A DNA stretch of 64,000 nt from Clostridiales bacterium (GTDB lineage: Bacteria; Bacillota; Clostridia; Christensenellales; Aristaeellaceae), in assembly GCA_017569285.1 (NCBI GenBank), contig CP069419.1, positions 248,001 to 312,000 of the forward strand, in the 5' to 3' direction. A program made the translations under genes and the position numbers. Under the pieces are notes generated by a model that was given only the letters and a program-made list of their open reading frames with translations, was not told the DNA's origin and searched no databases. Of the stretch, positions 61,218 to 64,000 are shown one piece after another; position 1 is the first letter of the stretch; each line of letters starts with the position of its first letter.

Positions 61218-63017
61218 ATGGCGGATGATATGCGGAAAATCCGCAATTTCTGTATCGTCGCGCATATCGATCACGGAAAAAGCACGCTGGCAGACCGGAT
61301 TCTGGAAACAACCGGCGTTTTTGAGCAACGCGAAATGGTGGATCAGATCCTGGACAGCATGGAACTGGAACGTGAACGCGGAATCACCATTAAGAGCAAA
61401 GCCGTTCATATGAAATACCGGGCGGAAGACGGGCAGGAATATATCCTGAATCTGATCGATACCCCCGGGCACGTGGACTTTACATACGAAGTCAGCCGTG
61501 CCCTGGCCGCATGTGAAGGCGCCCTGCTGGTCGTGGACGCAACCCAGGGTATTGAAGCCCAGACACTGGCCAATGTGTACATGGCCCTGGAGCACAACCT
61601 GGAAACCATACCGGTCATCAACAAGATTGACCTGCCTTCCGCACGCCCGGAAGAAGTCCGCCGGGAGATCGAGGACGTCATCGGGCTGGATGCCAGCTAT
61701 GCCCCGTGTATTTCCGCCAAAACAGGTCAGAATATCAAAGACGTCCTGGAAGCGGTTGTCCATCATATTCCGGCACCGGAAGGCGATCCGTCCGCCCCGC
61801 TTCAGGCGCTGATTTTCGACGCGTTCTATGACAATTACCGCGGCGCGATCTGCTTCATCCGGATCAAGGAAGGCACCATCCGTCCCGGCATGAAAATGCG
61901 CCTGATGTCCACAGGTACCGAGTTTGACATCGTGGAAGTCGGTCACTTTACCCCGGGATATACCCCGTGCGATGCCCTCCAGGCCGGCGATGTCGGCTAC
62001 GTATCCGCATCCATCAAGGACGTCCGTGATACCCGGGTGGGTGATACCATCACGGATGCCGCCCGGCCCGCCGAATCGCCCCTGCCCGGATACCGGCATG
62101 TAACCCCAATGGTATACTGTGGAATCTACCCTGCCGACGGGGCTGACTATCCTGCGCTGAAGGATGCGCTGGAAAAGCTTCGCATGAATGATGCTTCCCT
62201 TTCCTTCGAACCGGAGACTTCCGTCGCGCTCGGCTACGGATTCCGCTGCGGTTTCCTCGGCCTGCTTCACATGGATATTATTACTACCCGGCTGGAGCGT
62301 GAGTTTGACCTGGATCTGGTCACCACAGCTCCCAGCGTTATTTACCGTGTGATTAAAACCAACGGCGCGGAGCTCATGATCGATAATCCGACGAACCTGC
62401 CGCCTGTCGGAGAAATTGCCTGCATGGAAGAGCCTTTTGTACATGCCACGATCTATACCCCCCAGGATTCCGTCGGAACACTGATGGAACTCTGCCAGGA
62501 CAAGCGCGGCATCTTCCTGGATATGCAGTATGAAGGAAGCCGGGTCAAACTCAACTATGACATGCCCCTGAACGAGATCATTTTCGACTTCTTTGATCAG
62601 GTCAAAAGCCGCAGCCGCGGTTATGCTTCCTTTGATTATGAACTGAAGGATTATCGGGAAAGCGATCTGGTCAAGCTGGATATCCTGCTGAACGGCGAGA
62701 TCTGCGACGCGTTCTCCATCATTGTCCACCGCGATAAGGCCTATGCCCGCGGCCGCGGAATCGCGGAAAAGCTGAAGGATGTGATCCCGCGGCAGATGTT
62801 TGAAATTCCGATCCAGGCCGCCATCGGCGGAAAAGTCATCGCACGTGAAACCGTCAAGGCCGTTCGGAAGGACGTTCTGGCCAAGTGCTACGGCGGTGAT
62901 ATTACCCGGAAAAAGAAGCTGTTGGAAAAGCAGAAGGAAGGCAAAAAGCGGATGCGGCAGTTCGGTACCGTCCAGGTCCCCAGCGAAGCTTTCCTTGCCG
63001 TGCTGAAAATGGACTGA
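61218..63017 (+). CDS. lepA: Elongation factor 4 (LepA)
   Basis: Ribosomal GTPase that can back-translocate stalled ribosomes. The 599 residues include G1 [49 protein letters not shown], and the LepA-specific C-terminal domain ending in [30 protein letters not shown] precedes the ATG. lepA-hemW is the classic Firmicute order leading into hrcA-grpE-dnaK. Confidence 0.98.
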   Translation: MADDMRKIRNFCIVAHIDHGKSTLADRILETTGVFEQREMVDQILDSMELERERGITIKSKAVHMKYRAEDGQEYILNLIDTPGHVDFTYEVSRALAACEGALLVVDATQGIEAQTLANVYMALEHNLETIPVINKIDLPSARPEEVRREIEDVIGLDASYAPCISAKTGQNIKDVLEAVVHHIPAPEGDPSAPLQALIFDAFYDNYRGAICFIRIKEGTIRPGMKMRLMSTGTEFDIVEVGHFTPGYTPCDALQAGDVGYVSASIKDVRDTRVGDTITDAARPAESPLPGYRHVTPMVYCGIYPADGADYPALKDALEKLRMNDASLSFEPETSVALGYGFRCGFLGLLHMDIITTRLEREFDLDLVTTAPSVIYRVIKTNGAELMIDNPTNLPPVGEIACMEEPFVHATIYTPQDSVGTLMELCQDKRGIFLDMQYEGSRVKLNYDMPLNEIIFDFFDQVKSRSRGYASFDYELKDYRESDLVKLDILLNGEICDAFSIIVHRDKAYARGRGIAEKLKDVIPRQMFEIPIQAAIGGKVIARETVKAVRKDVLAKCYGGDITRKKKLLEKQKEGKKRMRQFGTVQVPSEAFLAVLKMD

Positions 63018-63018
63018 T

Positions 63019-63696
63019 ATGAGAATTCCACGATGCGAAACCGCGCGGGTTGAACAGAATACGGTATGTTTTACCGGCCACCGCCAGATTGACCGGGAAT
63101 CTGTGCCGGAAATCCGGCAGCGCCTGAAATCCGCCATTCACCGGTGCTATGAGCAGGGAGCCCGCTGGTTTATCTGCGGCGGAGCTCTGGGTTTTGACAC
63201 GCTGGCTGCGGAAGAAGTGCTTGCCTTCCGCACGGATCATCCGGATATCGGTCTGTTTCTGGCCATTCCATGTGCAGACCAGTCCTCGCACTGGTCCGTT
63301 TCCGACCGGCGCAGGTATGAGCGGATCCGGAATTCCGCCGACGATGAACTGGTCCTGGCTCCTTCCTATTTCAAGGGATGCATGCATGTCCGGAACCGGT
63401 TCATGGTCCGGCATTCTTCAATCTGTATCTGTTATCTCAGAGAGTTTGAAGGCGGTACCGGTTATACGGTCCGGTATGCGCTTTCCGCTTCGCGGGATGT
63501 CATCAACCTGTATCCGGATCTTTCTTCCCCGGCCCTGATGAAGGAGCAGTTATGGAACTGTACATTCACATCCCCTTCTGTGTCCGGAAGTGCACATACT
63601 GTTCGTTCGCTTCGTTTTCCGGCTGCAGCCGGCCGGAAATGGAGCGTTACCTCCTTGCGCTTCTCACGGAAGCACAGCTCCGGCAGCACGAAATAA
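63019..63696 (+). CDS. DUF1273/YpsA-type SLOG-domain protein
   Basis: 225 residues in the frame from ATG 63019, 1 nt after the lepA stop. The SLOG Rossmann fold is clear: VCFTGHRQID, WFICGGALGFDTLAAEEVL, and the C-terminal CYLREFEGGTGYTVRYAL. Relatives such as YpsA affect cell division and are thought to bind nucleotide-type ligands. The last 48 residues (from about 63552) are unlike the family and coincide with the start of hemW in another frame, a 145-nt overlap. The family normally ends near 180 residues, so an ancestral stop was probably lost. Confidence 0.88.
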   Translation: MRIPRCETARVEQNTVCFTGHRQIDRESVPEIRQRLKSAIHRCYEQGARWFICGGALGFDTLAAEEVLAFRTDHPDIGLFLAIPCADQSSHWSVSDRRRYERIRNSADDELVLAPSYFKGCMHVRNRFMVRHSSICICYLREFEGGTGYTVRYALSASRDVINLYPDLSSPALMKEQLWNCTFTSPSVSGSAHTVRSLRFPAAAGRKWSVTSLRFSRKHSSGSTK

Positions 63697-64000
63697 GTGA
63701 ACCGATCGAAACCGTTTATATCGGCGGAGGGACCCCCTCCCTGGTTCCGGCCGGTATGCTTTGTTCATTTCTTTCAGAACTGAAGACAATACTGGATCTT
63801 TCCCGGGTTGATGAATTCAGTGTGGAAGCCAATCCGGGCACCGTAACCCCTGCCTGGCTGGACGCAGCCGTCTCCCATGGCATCAACCGCATTTCCTTTG
63901 GAATGCAGGCATTCCAGGATTCCATTCTGCAGACGCTTGGGCGGATTCACCGCTCCGGGGATGTGGCTGCATCGGTAAAAGCAGCCCGGGATGCCGGTCT
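63552..64000 (+). CDS. hemW: HemW-like radical SAM haem chaperone, 3' end cut by window edge
   Basis: An ATG at 63552 with AAGGAG 5 nt upstream opens a frame that stays open to the window end (149 codons). It starts MELYIHIPFCVRKCTYCSF, with the radical-SAM CxxxCxxC cysteines, then YIGGGTPS, VEANPGT and ISFGMQAFQD, all typical of HemW (earlier annotated as oxygen-independent coproporphyrinogen oxidase). It begins inside the SLOG gene in a different frame. hrcA is expected just past the edge, from family gene order. Confidence 0.93.
   Translation, partial: MELYIHIPFCVRKCTYCSFASFSGCSRPEMERYLLALLTEAQLRQHEISEPIETVYIGGGTPSLVPAGMLCSFLSELKTILDLSRVDEFSVEANPGTVTPAWLDAAVSHGINRISFGMQAFQDSILQTLGRIHRSGDVAASVKAARDAG

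Overview
The window is a 64 kb piece of a bacterial chromosome, most likely from a Clostridia-class Firmicute, perhaps a gut or rumen lineage. The signs are Firmicute gene orders (nadK-argR-recN; rplS with rbgA-rnhB-yraN; dprA-topA-trmFO-hslV-hslU; PhoH-HD-ybeY-cdd-era; DUF512-der-plsY; lepA with hemW), a T-box leader, a CIRCE heat-shock operator, PHO-box-like repeats and strong GGAGG ribosome sites. The host genes are moderately GC-rich. I cannot name a genus; sporulation genes are not visible.

Layout. 1-6.4 kb: nadK (cut by the left edge), argR, recN, pyruvate phosphate dikinase, rplS. 6.4-10.8 kb: a three-gene carbohydrate block (GH3 glycosidase, DUF2461, phosphohexomutase) separating rplS from rbgA. 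10.8-25.1 kb: a tightly packed probable operon rbgA-rnhB-yraN-giant glycosyltransferase-comM-dprA-topA-trmFO-hslV-hslU. 25.1-32.3 kb: proC, rnhA, a NUDIX gene, a tyrosine recombinase with unusual inverted repeats, a beta-CASP nuclease, a small Cys-rich protein and an rRNA methyltransferase. 32.3-37.5 kb (minus strand): era, a ybeY-cdd fusion, a 7TM-HD c-di-AMP-type phosphodiesterase, phoH. 37.6-41.9 kb: a T-box-controlled operon encoding a LeuA-like protein that has lost its catalytic metal ligands, plus a TIM-barrel/acyl-CoA-ligase fusion.

41.9-56.6 kb is an accessory region of lower GC. It opens with five tandem repeats that each copy the first 22 nt of tRNA-Val, followed by an intact tRNA-Val(CAC). 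A 54-bp copy of the tRNA 3' part recurs 6.8 kb downstream, as expected for attL/attR of an integrated element. Inside lie two related CIRCE-type leaders (DUF308-UbiB kinase; Hsp20), a CmpB-like membrane protein, a phage tape-measure fragment and an ornithine-cyclodeaminase-like gene. Beyond attR is a self-contained phosphate module (response regulator, sensor kinase, HD protein, Na/Pi cotransporter) with two PHO-box-like promoters of the same architecture, then a decayed serine recombinase and an uncharacterised HTH-like protein.

56.7-64 kb returns to the core: an MreB-like gene (minus), then DUF512-der-plsY-lepA-SLOG protein-hemW (cut by the right edge).

Most novel candidates: the T-box operon with a catalytically degenerate LeuA homologue and ligase fusion; the tRNA-derived repeat array at an integration site; the 34-bp loxP-shaped site before the tyrosine recombinase; the paired PHO boxes; the double GT-C glycosyltransferase fusion; and the YbeY-cytidine deaminase fusion.
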